Source of the DNA: Actinomucor elegans
Taxonomy: Eukaryota > Mucoromycota > Mucoromycetes > Mucorales > Mucoraceae
Assembly (NCBI GenBank): GCA_026027325.1
Contig: JAMSLZ010000004.1
Coordinates: 1,984,001-2,048,000 of the forward strand
DNA length: 64,000 nt
Reading direction: 5' to 3'
The position numbers were made by a program, and so were the translations under genes. Positions 22,433 to 35,784 of the stretch are shown piece after piece. The notes beneath the pieces were generated by a model. That model had not been told where the DNA came from. It made no database searches and worked only from the letters and a program-made list of their open reading frames with translations. Positions within the stretch are counted from its first letter, which is position 1; every line of letters begins with the position of its first letter.

Positions 22433-24238
22433 TATCAAATGTGTGACAACATCTTTTTGGCAAAAGGTAAATTGCATTCAATATACCAAAGTAATATAAA
22501 TAATGCTGATCAGTAGGAGTAGTAATTAGTGAGACGTGAAGGCAGTAGTGTAACAGCACTATCGATATGGTGCACATCAGGTAAAGCAGATGGTAACTTC
22601 TCTCATAGAGAAAACGAAATAGTATCGCACCCACGTATATCAAAGTATCGACAGGTATAGTCTGATGCACAGATGTAATCGCGATATTTATTAGGTGTCT
22701 CAACTCTTGTATCATCTGATTGCAGGTGGGACTTGTTCAGAATGCTAAAAAATTAATCTAATCTCGTTTTGAGCGACAAGACAAATAGATACAGAAAAGG
22801 CTGTTTTAACAATATTAATGTGATACTGAATAGTGCATCGAATGATTCTAAAACTATTTGATGTCTCATGTATGCAACTAGTTGAACTATTGTCAATAAA
22901 AGATGAATTTTTGAATTTTTTAAAATGCAACCTTAACTTGAGTATTTCATACACAATAAACCCCCCCAAAAAAAAGAGTATATACTTGCAAATATATGAT
23001 ATTTATTCTAACACTAGAGCATATCTCGAAAGTATTGTATTTACGCGTCACAATATCTGAAAAGTTTAGGTGTAAGAAAAAATTCAAATAATGGACCATC
23101 TTTAACATTTCTCGATCGAACCCAGTCTGAGGTCACATATATTTGATATTACTTGTTCAGAACTAGCTATCGAATGTACTAAAACCGTTATTTAATTAAT
23201 ATACAACCATTGTAGGATACTGTAAGGAAGACCAGTAATTATATATTTTTTCATGCAAATCAAATATGATGATCCATAGATTTTTCGCTTAAATGCTACG
23301 TCTATAAAACCTTTTATTAGAAGAGACCGTGTTGATAATTGGAACCTGCTCTCTATTCATCTGAATAACCGGGGCTTTTATGTTAATATCACTTTTAGAC
23401 TTTTATAGCCAACTGTAGCTTTCGGATAAACTACGGCTTCCTTGTTTTGTTAAAATACTAAATATGCTTATTTTTTGCGACCACCTCGATAGCCATTGGT
23501 AGCAGAAATCAATCCGCGGATTTACAAATCTCAGATTTTTGCTAACGAACAGAGTCAAATGAAAATATTCCTATTTAAGTACACAGTAGACAAAATAACA
23601 TTGTACAGCCTTCGATAATAATAAAGTCTTTTGTAAGACGCTCTCTGTTATGGGCATCAGCGTTTGCACGATGCATGGACTTCTATCGAGAAGCTTTACT
23701 CAGCCCATTGTACTTGAAAGCTGATTCTAGTAAACTGTTAACAGATAGAGACAAATACAAAAGTCTCTTGGGTCAATGTAAAGATCTACATCAAACTGCG
23801 TTTCTGATCACATCGTCCTAGCGCGCTTATTGGCTTAAACTAATAACTACTACTTGCATCATGATGTGGATATTTTGTAATAGGAGTTAATCGTAAGCTG
23901 GCAGGGGGGTGCTCTTTTACAATTATCCTTTTGATAAATATAAGGTTTTGATACTCTATAGCATCGAGAAGAAAGTCTTCGAGAAAATCGGTCTTCTGCT
24001 ATACCAAATAATATACTATACCAAATAATATACTATACCAAATAATATAAAAGGCAAATCATTGTTTTCGATTTTATCCAAAATAGTACACTGTAAGCTT
24101 GATACACTATCAACAACGGACATTTAAAAAGTGATAGGCATACTCTAATTAAGCCTGAAGCCATTCTGCAAATATTATTTTGATTATCCAACAAGCCTTT
24201 CTTTCTTTCTTTCTTTATAATTGAAAAAGCTATATACA
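22433..24238. other. Gene-free stretch with a short tandem repeat
   Basis: No recognisable gene. At 23998-24048 a 17-bp unit (CTATACCAAATAATATA) is repeated about three times. The last part should contain the promoter of the RhoGAP gene, including a TTTC microsatellite near 24196-24216. Confidence 0.55.
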
Positions 24239-25654
24239 ATGTATCCTGCTTATAATCCTACGCCATCCAATTACCAACAGCAAAAGAAAAAGCACAGGAA
24301 TCCATTTACGTATCTGTTCACAAAGCAGTATAAAAGCACACCTTCTATCAGTGATTTTAGACAAGAAGAACAAAAAAGAGGTTAACTCGAATAGTGTTCC
24401 ATCTTGATTGTCTGTTTAACTTTTGCATTAGGTATATTTGGTGTTCCTTTATGCGACGCATCAAAGTCAGGCTCAAGTCTTTGGGAATTAAAGGTACCAG
24501 ATCCAGTTGCTCTTTGCTTTCAAGAGATTAGTAGACGAGGTAAAATGAATACAATATAACGCACAGGCATTTTTTTTAAAACAAGACGTATGACCATAGG
24601 CCTAACCACAGAAGGTATATTTCGCTTATCGGGTGCTACTTCCGAGGTCATTTTGCTTGAAAACAGAATCAATATGTGCTCACCTGATGAAAGAAAGCTG
24701 ATCGACCCATCTGAATTCGATATTCATACGCTAACTAGTCTTGTCAAGAAGTACCTTCGAGAATTACCTGAACCAGTTATACCAAATGCCTTTCATGAGC
24801 AGTTTCAAGGTATTGATTTCTATGCGTTTGATGGAGGTTTAGAGCAGCTTTCTGCAGTGATCGTCAAACTTCCCTTTTACAATAGACAGCTGTTACATGC
24901 TATTCTATTGATGGCTTCTAGGATTCAACACCACGTCCAGGTCAATATGATGAGCCCTGAAGCTCTAGCTACTGTTTTTGCGCCTGTTTGTACTGGATTT
25001 GAGCAATCTTTGAAAGATCATATGTCTGGTAAATCTCATTCTACTCCAACTAGTTCCACTCTGAAGAAACAGAAAAAGTATCAACAGAGCACTACGCTCC
25101 AGCAATCTTCTGATTTAATTGCACAGCATATTAAAAGAAACAAGAATTGGACAAACATTTGGAAGGCAATGATTGAGTATCACGATAGTCTGATTGCAGC
25201 TCTGGATAAGCAAATGAATGCCAAAGAAAGTGACAAGAGTAATCCAGATTTGACTTGGAGAGACCACCGCATTTATTACAACCATAGTCCAGTAGGTGGT
25301 AATCGATCTTTACCTTCACCGTTCTCGACCAATGGAAGTATGGTCCCCTTACCCAACGATATCATGATGGCTCAGTTCTATCCTATCAGTCAAGGACAAG
25401 GCAGTGCCCTTATTCCAGTAGCTCAACCGTCTCCACTATGCCCTCCAGCCTCTGAAACAGCCACACCCAACTGTTATCAATCTCAATCAATACGATCACG
25501 TTCAAATGCTCGTCAGAATTATGTTATTTATGAAGATTCTCCAACAAACGCTGAAAGCACTAGCTTCCATCATACATTAGCAAAAAAAACGTCAGCTTTT
25601 TTTCCAAAGTCAAACACCATAAGAAGGATTCTGTCAGCAAGCACGCTTAGGTGA
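24239..25654 (+). CDS. RhoGAP-domain protein
   Basis: Three exons (24239-24380, 24432-24539, 24600-25654) give 434 residues. RhoGAP proteins switch off Rho-type GTPases at the cell cortex. The domain starts with IFGVPLCDASK, continues VALCFQEISRRGLTTEGIFRLSG with the arginine finger in GIFRLSG, then DIHTLTSLVKKYLRELPEPVIP, and MMSPEALATVFAPVCTGF. The acceptor at 24599 was chosen because it joins ISRRG to LTTEGIFR as in the family; an alternative at 24566 would add about 11 residues. The short N-terminus (basic, Tyr/Gln rich) and the low-complexity C-terminal 200 residues carry no domain I know. Confidence 0.88.
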
Positions 25655-27866
25655 TGAACCAAAATTACTCTACATATGCTCCATTCCTCTCTTTTTATAT
25701 ATATATGAAAGAGCCTTTTCTTACCTTCCTTATACTCATGAAACTTTCCATACTCCTTTACGTACGTATACTAATTTGATATGCTTATGGTTATATCTAC
25801 TTGCGAGTATATACTAGTAATTATATTTTAATAATTTTACCACCTATGGCACCTTTCCAATCATAATAAACCAACAATGCCCATACACGCTATTCAAAGC
25901 AAGACGTACATGATATTATCATCCTACTATATGTAAAGTGACATGTTTTAAATGACCTTTTTTAAGCAAAATGACATGCACAGGCCTAATTTGCACTGAT
26001 ATTATTATCAAGGGGCAGTGCATAAACCAGTCCTTGTCTGTCATACGCGAAGTAACTCTATTCTTTGAGGCTTGTGAACATTTTTCGGCTTAGGAAACCA
26101 TCACCATAACATTTATGCAGCCCATCATTATTTATCTCTCGCAAAGGCCATGCTATCTACTAGGCTTTTGGGGTCTCAAGTCTTGTCGTGCACCAATATT
26201 TTATGTTTAAGAATACACGACTTTTGAATATATAACTATAAACGACAGGATCACAGTATCGTATTCGGATAGTGCGCATACAGGCTACTGCTAATCAATT
26301 ACATATTTGATATGGACAATCAATGGAACTTTAATGGCCTCATTTAGATTAGATAAAGTGTACCAGATATCACGATAAAATGATAAAGACGGATGAATAC
26401 ACATCATTTAACACTGGCACATGTTTAACAAGGTGATTATCAAGCGACCCTTTGCACCAGCAGCAAGTCATACTCCACTTGAGCATAATATCTGCTGCTT
26501 TTGATTTCAGTACAGCCAAGGATTTTTTTTGATACCAACATGCTCGTATAAAGTGCGCGAGCAAAAGAGAACACAAGTTCAGCCTTACAGCGTAAGTGAG
26601 CAGTTTTTTTTTCAGAAAAAACATCAGGCTAATTCTACATACAATGTACCTAGACATGACTGAGTCATATTGTAACAGACATGTACAATTTAGATTCCTA
26701 GTTGATGATTTGATTGACGGGTGATACGTGACAATTGATCATGTATCCAAGCCACATTATTGTTTTGTCAAGAGGTCTTTATATATTGAACGAACCGAAA
26801 GCACATTTGATATGGACACGAGAGAAAGAAGCTTTCAAATGGAGCAAGTGTAATTTGACTGAAGTTCAGCTCTGCGTATATAATATAACTTGGTTGCAAT
26901 CCATTGCTTATTTTTGTTTACTAGGCCTCATTTAGCTGAAAAATAAATAAACAAACAAATAAACAAAATATCAACCTATATTTTGACTTGTACGCAATAA
27001 CATGTTTTCTTTAATACCATTAAACTAGCATATGACTATCATCCCACAAAACTAGTTTTGCCAATTTCATTGGCTGACGATCAACAAAATGCATCGCTCT
27101 TCCTCCTCTCCTCTCTCTACTATTACTGTTCGCTACCAGACTTTGACATCGTTTTTAATAGTAAAGATTCATCAATACCTCAAGTAAGTTAATTTTCAAT
27201 GAAAGTTTGTGTAGAATTTAATTTTGCATTACATTTTTTGAAGAATTTACATTATGTTGTTAAACGATACATATATCAAAGATAAAAAAATGATTTGATC
27301 TTTTAGACCTTTCAATTGATCTTGCTTAATAACGCATGTGATGACTAGTACATATTTTTTAATAAACTACTGTATATAATAATCTTTATATTAGGCTTGT
27401 AATGAATATATTGTGTTATTAAAATTGAAGAAATATTATGTCATATACACCCCAAACTTTGTTGTATGAAATGACCTATTTGAAGTAGTAATATTCTTTA
27501 TATAGAATCCCTAGATATCAGGTTCCCAAATACCTGATATACGTGCTTCCTTCGATTTACCTACTAACCCGCTTATCCCAAGCTCCTATGAGTCAGTCCG
27601 TTACAATCATCGTTATCCGTAATTCAAACCTTCTCAAGTTCTTATTGGTAGCGGTAATAAGTTAAGTTTTCAATTTATCTTCTCTCCCTTATCATCAGAT
27701 CGGATCAAACTGTATGTATATTTGTATCTGTGGCATGTATGCAAAAAAGATCTGCTAGAAAAAAAGAGGGGTTATTTCCCCTAACTCTTACACAGCTAAA
27801 GAAGAGGTAATAGCTTATAGAAGTGTCTCATTCTTTCTGCTTTTCTTTTCTTTAGCTCTAGTTTAT
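25655..27866. other. Gene-free stretch
   Basis: About 2.2 kb without a convincing coding pattern. An intron-like stretch (GTAATA at 27807 to TTTAG at 27855) may be a leader intron of the small secreted peptide gene. Confidence 0.5.
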
Positions 27867-28082
27867 ATGAAATTTTTTTCGCCAACAATTGCTGTTTTCG
27901 TGCTGTTTCTTATAGCAGTAATCCAGACAATGCCTACCGCAGTATTAAAAAGGGAAGGTGATACTCCAGGCCTCACCATCAGAAAAGGACTTCCTTTCAA
28001 AAATGAAGAGAATGGGTTAACTCTACCCGATCAAGATGCCAGTAACAATGGAGCCATTGATTTCGAAAAAACTGGACAGTAG
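27867..28082 (+). CDS. Possible small secreted peptide precursor
   Basis: Single open frame of 71 residues. The first 24 or so residues look like a signal peptide: MKFF, then a hydrophobic core (IAVFVLFLIAVI) and a plausible cleavage near TMPTA. It is followed by LKR, a Kex2-type dibasic site at residues 28-29, and a hydrophilic 42-residue tail without cysteines. A pyrimidine-rich tract and AG just upstream fit a leader intron. I do not recognise a family. Short length makes a chance ORF possible, but the signal-peptide shape argues for a real gene. Confidence 0.45.
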   Translation: MKFFSPTIAVFVLFLIAVIQTMPTAVLKREGDTPGLTIRKGLPFKNEENGLTLPDQDASNNGAIDFEKTGQ

Positions 28083-29721
28083 TAGGCTATCTGAACCCAA
28101 TCCCAAGGTGTTTTTATGAAACTGAGTGCTTTAACTCTTGCGCTAAGCTGTATTTCATGGAAATGCATTATAGCCAGAATGGTGTATAGGCGCTTTGCTA
28201 GTGTGCTATTATATTTGGGACCTCTTAGAAAAACATAAAAGTATCTATAGTAATCAATAATATAATAAAATTTAATCTATACAAAGCCCTGAAATACAGT
28301 GAATCTGAATTGTTGATACCATGGACGAACAGAAAAGATGCAAGCGCCACTAAGAAGGCAAAAGTTACAGCTTATAGAGTAGTATAATTATTATGTAGAT
28401 ATACTTACCTACTTGTTTAACTCTATAGTTTCTTGTAGCGTGTTTATGTATATTGGGTCATTCCCTAATTTAAATATCATAGGTATTATTGGCCGACTGA
28501 TATCAAAACAGGATGTTCTTCTTCCCATGGTAGCTTCAGACAAAGTTCTGAGGGTTATAAAACTATATTTGTATTATCAGGAAAACACGATGAAGTTTTA
28601 GAATTTTGCAAATCAGCACAATAGATAACGTTCTTTTAGATTTATATGTGCAGCGCCGTAATGCACTATATAACTTTAACAATAGATCAATTTTTCGCTT
28701 TTTTGAGGGATTTGTCCTTAAAAAATGATGGCAATGAAAAGACAGCGAAATGTGGCATGAAGTTTGCTTATTCAATAAAAATCAAATTCATGTGTTAGTT
28801 CTCATATACTATGATTTTTTTAAGCTTAAAAGTCTAGTCATCATTGTAGCTTCTAAAAAACTGAGAAGTAAGAAGCTTCATTGGATGATGAACATTGGAG
28901 TAGACGGTGTATATAATCTCGACAGAAATATTTAAAATCAGTTAATTGTATTTCATGCCCTTAAAACATAGAGATAGCTTTGAAAACTGAAAAAAAAAAA
29001 AATCAATTTAATAATCAATGTTGTTAATATCAAAGTTTAAAAAATCTCCATTAAAGTAATTAGAAACTAGACCATCCGTAAGTTGCATAGTTTTTTTATT
29101 TCCTGAAGTAGATTGCACTCTTTCAGCCACCCATGAAATGCATACCATTCAAAAGAGAAAGTACCGCATTAACTGCGTAGATGTTTAAAGTGAGAATAAG
29201 TCATTGCCCAATATATTTAAATATATAGTATATTTTGAGCAAAAATGTCAACTTTTGTAATCCTAAAATCCAATAATTTACAGCTCAGACATTGACATAA
29301 TTGCTTTATAAAACAAAAGATCTTGGTCAAATATTGCATCTGATTAATATGTCATTCTCAGAATGAGTTGTAGCATTTGAAATCTAAATGCGGCACCAGT
29401 ACAATGAATCCCAAGGATCTAATACTGTATAAACATGAGCCAAACAGTTTCCGCTCGTCAATCCGAGAATCTAAGTAACTAAATCAAGGGTCAAAGCTCC
29501 AAAAAAAAGCTTAAAAACGCGATTTATTTCCAACGATTACCCAGAGTCTTCTATGAGAATATCTCTTAAATCATACACGATAAAGTTTAGTGTAATCTCA
29601 TGACGATGGCCGCTTATTGTTTCTGCCCTTTTTGTTTCGGAAAATTCTTTTGCCCTGCATTAACATTTAAAAACCGAGTTTCCAGAGGCTTTTTCTTAGC
29701 GCGCGCGCATACTTTTCTATC
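28083..29721. other. Gene-free stretch
   Basis: AT-rich spacer with small random open frames only. The last 60 bases carry a pyrimidine-rich leader and GCGCGCGC just before the D-lactate dehydrogenase start. Confidence 0.55.
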
Positions 29722-31407
29722 ATGTTTAGTAATCATTTGAAACAGTTTACCAGAAATACAAGCCGATGTTTATTCCGTCAAAAAAGACTGTATCAAACCC
29801 AACAACAGCCTATTAGAACCAATTATACGGTGATAGGTCTTACTGCTTTGATTGCTGCTGCCTCAGGCTATGGATTTGCTTCTGTCAATCATCAACAGCC
29901 AGCTGACAAGAAAGACGCGTCATTTTCTGGTCGTCCACAAGTTCCTATTCCTGCTATTCCAACACACGAAACACTTGTACGTGCTTTCGAAGAATTACGT
30001 CAAGTTTTGCCTGATGAGCACGTCACTGTTGACGAAGAAGCGCTTCAAGACCACGGATACTCTAACAATTCATATCACAATGAAGGCGCACCCAATATTG
30101 TTGTGTATCCATCAAGCACGGAACAAGTAAGTTCGATTGTACGCATCGCCAATAAATATAATATGCCTATTATTCCGTTCTCTGGCGGCACTTCTTTGGA
30201 AGGCCATTTCTCAGCACCCAAGGGCGGTATCTGTATTTCGTTTACTGAGCATATGGATCAAATAATCGCTTTTCATCCTGAAGATATGGATATTGTCCTA
30301 CAACCCGGTGTACAATGGGAAGATTTAAACTTCTTCTTGAAGAAAGAAGGGCTCTTTTTTCCAATGGATCCTGGACCAGGGTAAGTTATACATAAGCCAA
30401 GCAGAGCTATTGACTTATGAAACCATAGAGCTTGTATTGGCGGTATGGTAGGCACTTCATGTTCTGGCACAAATGCAGTTCGCTATGGCACTATGCGGGA
30501 ATGGGTTATTAATTTAACTATTGTAACACCAGACGGTAAAATCTTGAAGACGCGTCAAAGACCACGCAAATCCTCAGCAGGTTACGATTTGACCAAGCTG
30601 TTTATTGGTTCAGAAGGCACTTTGGGTGTTATCACTGAGATTACGTTGAAGTTGGCCGTCTTGCCTCAAGAAGAAACTGTGGCTGTTTGTGACTTTCCTA
30701 CGATTCGAGATGCTGCTGCTGTGGTGCCAGACTTGGTACGCGCTGGTGTGCAAATTGGCGCTGTAGAGTTATTGGATGCAGAAATGATGAAGGCTATCAA
30801 TTTGGCTAACCCAGACTTAGGTCATGCTGCCAAACCCACACTGTTCTTCAAGTTCTCGGGCGCGTCGAAAATAACTGTAGAGCATGAAATACAGGTTGTA
30901 TCTGAGATCGCCAAGAAACACCATGGTGGTCAATTCAAGTATGCAAAGAACCAAGCTCAAAAAGAGGAATTGTGGGAAGGAAGAAAGATTGCGCTTTGGT
31001 CTTCGACTCTACTCAAACCTGAAGCATCTATATGGACTACCGATGTAGTGGTACCTGTATCCAAATTGCCCGAATTGATTGCAGAGACACAAAAAGATAT
31101 TGAGGGATCGTTCTTGCCTTGTCCTATGGTAGGCCATGTAGGTGATGGTAATTTCCACGTATTTATCTTGTTTGATAAAAAGAACAATGATGAATATAAA
31201 GAAGCCAAGCGCTTAAACAAGAATCTGTTGGAACGTGCTATTCGGATGGAGGGCTCTGTGACAGGTGAACATGGTGTTGGTATTGGTAAAAAGAACTTTT
31301 TAACTGAAGAGTTGGGTGAGAACACGGTGGATATGATGAAGAAAATCAAGATTGCTCTCGATCCCAAAGGCTTGATGAACCCGGAAAAGGTTCTACCTGA
31401 TAATTAA
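29722..31407 (+). CDS. DLD1: D-lactate dehydrogenase (cytochrome), mitochondrial
   Basis: Two exons (29722-30380, 30429-31407) encode 545 residues. The flavoenzyme oxidises D-lactate to pyruvate and passes electrons to cytochrome c. The N-terminus is a basic presequence followed by one membrane segment (TVIGLTALIAAASGYGFASV, about residues 35-54), as in inner-membrane-anchored Dld1. FAD-binding PCMH motifs: IIPFSGGTSLEGH, DPGPGACIGGMVGTSCSGTNAVRYGTM across the intron, and FIGSEGTLGVITE. C-terminal substrate-side motifs: GHVGDGNFH and GSVTGEHGVGIGK. Length and order match fungal Dld1. Glycolate-oxidase-type relatives are possible but less likely. Confidence 0.93.
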
Positions 31408-31733
31408 ATAAAGATCATGCAATAGGAATGATGGTATTACATTGGCTGGAACCAACCGGGAAGCTTTTGTTATATTTTACTGCTTGAGCCCTTTTTTTTT
31501 AAAAAATATGTATTCACTCTTTCTTTTTTCTTTTTTTTTCTTTTTTTTTCCTACTTTTTGATCAAATAAACTTATAATAACAAATGTCAACTGTAAGTCA
31601 ATCTTAAAAATATACAGTTGTATGCTTGCAGTTAACATGTTATTTTTCGAGAACAGGAACGCGCAGATAAGGTATTCAATCAAACCACTGTACTCATGAA
31701 ACATGTTTCATTAAATCCATAATAAAGGTCTAT

Positions 31734-31983
31734 ATGGCCAAGATTTCAGAACAAGCTGAGCGCTATGACGGTAAGTTTATCTTGAATCTAGCTAGAGGAA
31801 GCTCTCTTAAGAATCGATGGGGGACCCAAACATCTCGGTCAAGTTCCCGAGTAGATACTGAAAGGGCACGGGTACAAAACTCATGATTCTCACACCTATT
31901 TTATAATAGAAATGGTCAAATATATGAAACAAGTGGTAGAGGTAAAGTAACATACAATATAGGTTTATCCATGACTCATATGT

Positions 31984-32016
<33 letters not shown>

Positions 32017-32775
32017 TCAGCTAAATGAAGGTCTATCAGTGGAAGAGCGAAACCTTTTATCGGTTGCTTACAAAAACGTGATTGGTGCCCGTCGCGCTTC
32101 TGGAAGGATTGTTTCGTCAATTGAGCAAAAGGAATTGAGTAGAGGTCATGATGCTCAAGTCGCCAAGATTAAAGCATATCGATCCAAGATCGAGAATGAG
32201 CTATATCAAGTATGCGATGAAATATTGAATCTTTTAAAAGACTACTTGATCCCTTCTACCGAAGCACCTGAGGCCAAGGTCTTTTATTACAAAATGTAAA
32301 AGCATGCAACCTTATTATTATTATACTTAGATATAGCAATTGACTCATTTGTCATTGTAGGAAAGGCGATTACCATCGTTATGTCTCAGAATACGCCACT
32401 GAGGCAGCTCGTGAAGAATCTGCTCGCGCTGCTCATGAAGCTTACGAACAAGCATCGAAGATTGCTCAAACTGAACTAAGTCCAACCAATCCTATTAGCT
32501 TAGGTCTCGCCTTGAACTATTCAGTATTCTACTATGAAATCCTTAATAAGCCTGAAGAAGCTTGTAAATTGGCCAAAACATCGTTTGATTACGCTATTGC
32601 GGAATTGGATAATCTCTCTGAGGATTCATACCGAGATTCTACTTTGATTATGCAACTCTTGAGAGACAACCTGTCATTATGGACATCAGACCTTGAAGAA
32701 GGTATATAAAGTCATTGACGGTAGTGTGCATACATACATACATGCATAGCAAATAAGCCCGAAAATGCTCAGTAG
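31734..32775 (+). CDS. 14-3-3 protein
   Basis: Exons 31734-31770, 31910-31941, 32021-32295, 32361-32701 and probably 32750-32775, giving 236 residues. 14-3-3 dimers bind phosphoserine/threonine peptides. Motifs: [13 protein letters not shown] (dimer face), [18 protein letters not shown] with the binding Lys and Arg, YYKMKGDYHRY with the Arg-Tyr pair, NYSVFYYEI and [12 protein letters not shown]. The near-invariant Trp after RRAS is Gly here (residue 51; codon GGA). Without the last splice the protein would stop at 32709 as EEGI; with it the tail is [10 protein letters not shown]. Intron 2 contains a run of about 30 T just before its acceptor. Confidence 0.9.
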
Positions 32776-32890
32776 ACAATAGCGATAGTCATTTCAATTA
32801 CATTTAATAATAAACCGTAATCTAAACAAATAGTTTCTGATTCAATCAGGGGCAAATGGTATAGTAAATGTATCTAATACAGGTATGTCT

Positions 32891-35784
32891 CTATCTAAAA
32901 TGGTGGTTTGAATTGAGAATTTTGAAATCATCAGGTTTAACAAAAAGTCCTCTCTGAGGATCTGTATGGAAATAGCGAACACCATCTACTGATCCATCCG
33001 TCTTGCCCACTATATCATGTGTTAATAATCAATTGCAATTATACTTGTCTTAATCACTTACATCGACTTTCTAATTCAACACCAATATAAGTACCCTCAG
33101 CAAACTGAACAGGTCCAATGTACTTGATAATACCCATCGTCGGTAACGGACGTCGCAATAACTCTACTTTATCACCCAACACAGGCAGTGCGCCAAGTTC
33201 TTCATCATCACTCACATCGCTGCTGGTTCCAATACTCCATCTAGGTCTTCGGCTCTTGCTTCCACGACGCTTACGGTGTTCGGTCATTGTTTGCTGAGGA
33301 GATAAATATTGCATTGAATTATCGATAGTGGGTAAAACTGGCGCGCTAGGTGATTTAGAGCGCACAGGTGTTTTTGGTAGTTCAAATTTAAGTCGTGAAG
33401 GTCGTGCTTGATCTTCAATGGGTTCAGAAGGTGGAGGAACAAAGGCAGCTTCTACAGGCAGTAACTGATCCGTCAAGGAAGTAAAAGAAGAGCTGGTTCG
33501 CAAAAGAGGTCGTCTAAACTCGGTCAACGTGTTTGCGATGGTGTTGTTTTGCGTGGTGGTATATACTTCACCGTCTGCAGCGGGTGCGTGGATGTTGTTA
33601 TCTTCTTCTTCCAGTTGCTTGCGTCGTTTTTCAGATTCAAAACTTAAAAGGTTTAGAAGTGGCTGATTCTCTCTGGTTGCTTCGTCGGGATCTTGCGAAT
33701 GATAGCGTCGTAGATTGCAAGCAAGGATAGATTCAGTGGATAATGCTCTAGGTCGAGATCGAACTTGACGTGAACTTTCTGATTGCACAGTCAAAGAGCG
33801 CGTCATGAGGGATCCTAAAGATAATCGACGCGTGTAAGTCTCAGTTAAAGCTGCATTTCTCGCTTCCTGTTGTGATTGAAACTGCTTCTTCCATTTGCGA
33901 GGTTTGAAACTAAAGATGGCCGAGAAATCAGTCTCGAAAGGCTTGGCCAACGTTCGATAAGGGATACTCGTGTCTTCTGCCAATTGACGCAGAGTTGACT
34001 TTTGTAATGTACGGAATCCGCCTTCAGCTTTGATTTTAGTCCAATTCCGAGCAATGTAATTTGCGCAACGGATACGCGCCTTGATAAGCACATCATCGAT
34101 CGCCATATTCTGAACTACTTCCTGACGGCCAACCAAGTCTTTGACGATACCTTGATAGATGATACCTGCGTTAGATTCACGAATACCATCATTCAATACG
34201 TGTAATAATAAAAAGTCCAAGAAATCGACAGAGAAACCGACGCCGATACCGTCGACACAAGATAGTAAAATTGGATATTCTACACAATAAAAGTCAAAGA
34301 ACTGCGATACCATGCTTACTGTATAATGCAATAGAGGGTTCACCAAGTCTAAAGTGGGCCGAGACCAGGAGGGCAAAGGATCAGCACTACGGATTTGCGA
34401 TAAGCATAAATGCAACGAATGCAGTACATGAATAGCATTGTGCTTGGTGATATTGTAAAAAATGCGCTCTTCAATTTCATGAATTAAGGTTTTAGGTGCT
34501 CTTGCTCGAAACAAAGGCTCTTGTTTCAACACAGAAGTCAATGTTTCTTCGCCTAGAGCGGCGGCAGAAGGGACCATAGAAGCGATGAGTAAAGCAAAAG
34601 GGCGCTGGGACCAAACAGAGGCTAAAGAGTGCACAGGGTCTGCATACAGCAGTATCAATGTACGCCTCAGCTTAGGAACTACCTCTACATGCTTATCAGA
34701 CCATGCTAACATGGAAGGTAATAGCACTGCACATTCAGAACAAACACACTTGAAGCCATGACACAAGATCTCCATTTCATGTAAAATGGCTTGTCCAAGT
34801 GTATCGCTGTGACCCAAATAATCTGCTGCATAAAAGGCCTTTTGGACTACCCGTAGCGCATGCTTGTTGTGTTGCAGACGGCGCTGAATAGGAGAAGACA
34901 CCTTGTTGGTATCAATAGCCAGTGGTTTGATGATTATCTTGTCCGTATAGAAAAAATTCAATAAAAGGTCCACAATAGCTTCATTGAACAAATCATCCGT
35001 CAGATGGACGACCGTACTGGAAGCCTCTTGAAATTGTGCGCAAAAGAGAGTATGGAAATACGATGATTGGGCTGCCAGCAGGAACCGATGCGCTTTAAAA
35101 GAAGCAACAGGCATACTGATCTGATGAGTATGGTTATCAGACGACGTAGATAACAAACCAGGCACAGATGATGAAATGAGGCTAATTGTTACATCCGTAG
35201 CTATATCTTCGTCTCGCATACGCTTCAAGTCGCTTATTAATTGTACAAAATCCGGTACAGACTCACAATGAGGCGGTAAAACTGCTGTACCTAACTTGAT
35301 GCCTAACTGTTCAAGTTCATCTTGTACATGTAATAGTCCAGGCGGAGGACTTTGAATTACCGGAGCATGATTGTCTTTTGCGCTGAGTAACGGGGATGTA
35401 TTGATAGGGGTATGGACCGAGAAATCCGAGATACTTGATTGTGGTGATACGATACTGTAAGAGGCAGTATAATAGAAACGAAGCAAAGTAATAAGCAAGT
35501 CTTGTCCTATTACATGACTAATATCTATTTTGTAGGATGCTTTATTTTCCAGTAGTTCTGATAAATAGCGATCTACAAATTCCTTGGGCGCTCGAGTCAA
35601 GATAATAGCTAATGTTGATTTAGTTGATTGACCATTGCCTTGATGACATTAACAAGAATTTACCTTTATGAGCCCAAATCTCAGTGAAGGAGTAAGTGAA
35701 GCAAACATCGGCTAAATACTCTCTAGAATTATCCAATAAATGATTTAAAGATTGATACAAAGTACTTGCAGGTGTATCAAACAT
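32891..35784 (-). CDS. Tandem BTB/POZ protein with C-terminal CAP-Gly domain
   Basis: Three exons (35784-35664, 35608-33062, 33009-32891) give 928 residues. The first BTB domain begins DVCFTYSFTEIWAHKAIIL (split by intron 1). The second is near residues 180-290 (TDVTISLIS, ASFKAHRFLLAAQSSYF, LLNFFYTD), followed by a helical, Cys-rich BACK-like part. After a low-complexity, Ser/Arg-rich linker the C-terminus is a CAP-Gly domain: GDKVELLRRPLPTMGIIKYIG, FAEGTYIGVELE, then GKTDGSVDGVRYF across intron 2. CAP-Gly domains bind EEY/F tails of tubulin and end-binding proteins; BTB domains pair and recruit Cul3 or partners. The combination suggests a cytoskeleton-linked adaptor; exact role unknown. The start is the ATG that completes the first BTB domain. 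Confidence 0.85.

Noticed and set aside
22413..22715. Minus-strand ORF of 100 codons
   Set aside because: Overlaps the transposon end, lacks motifs, and hydrophobic content is explained by AT richness.
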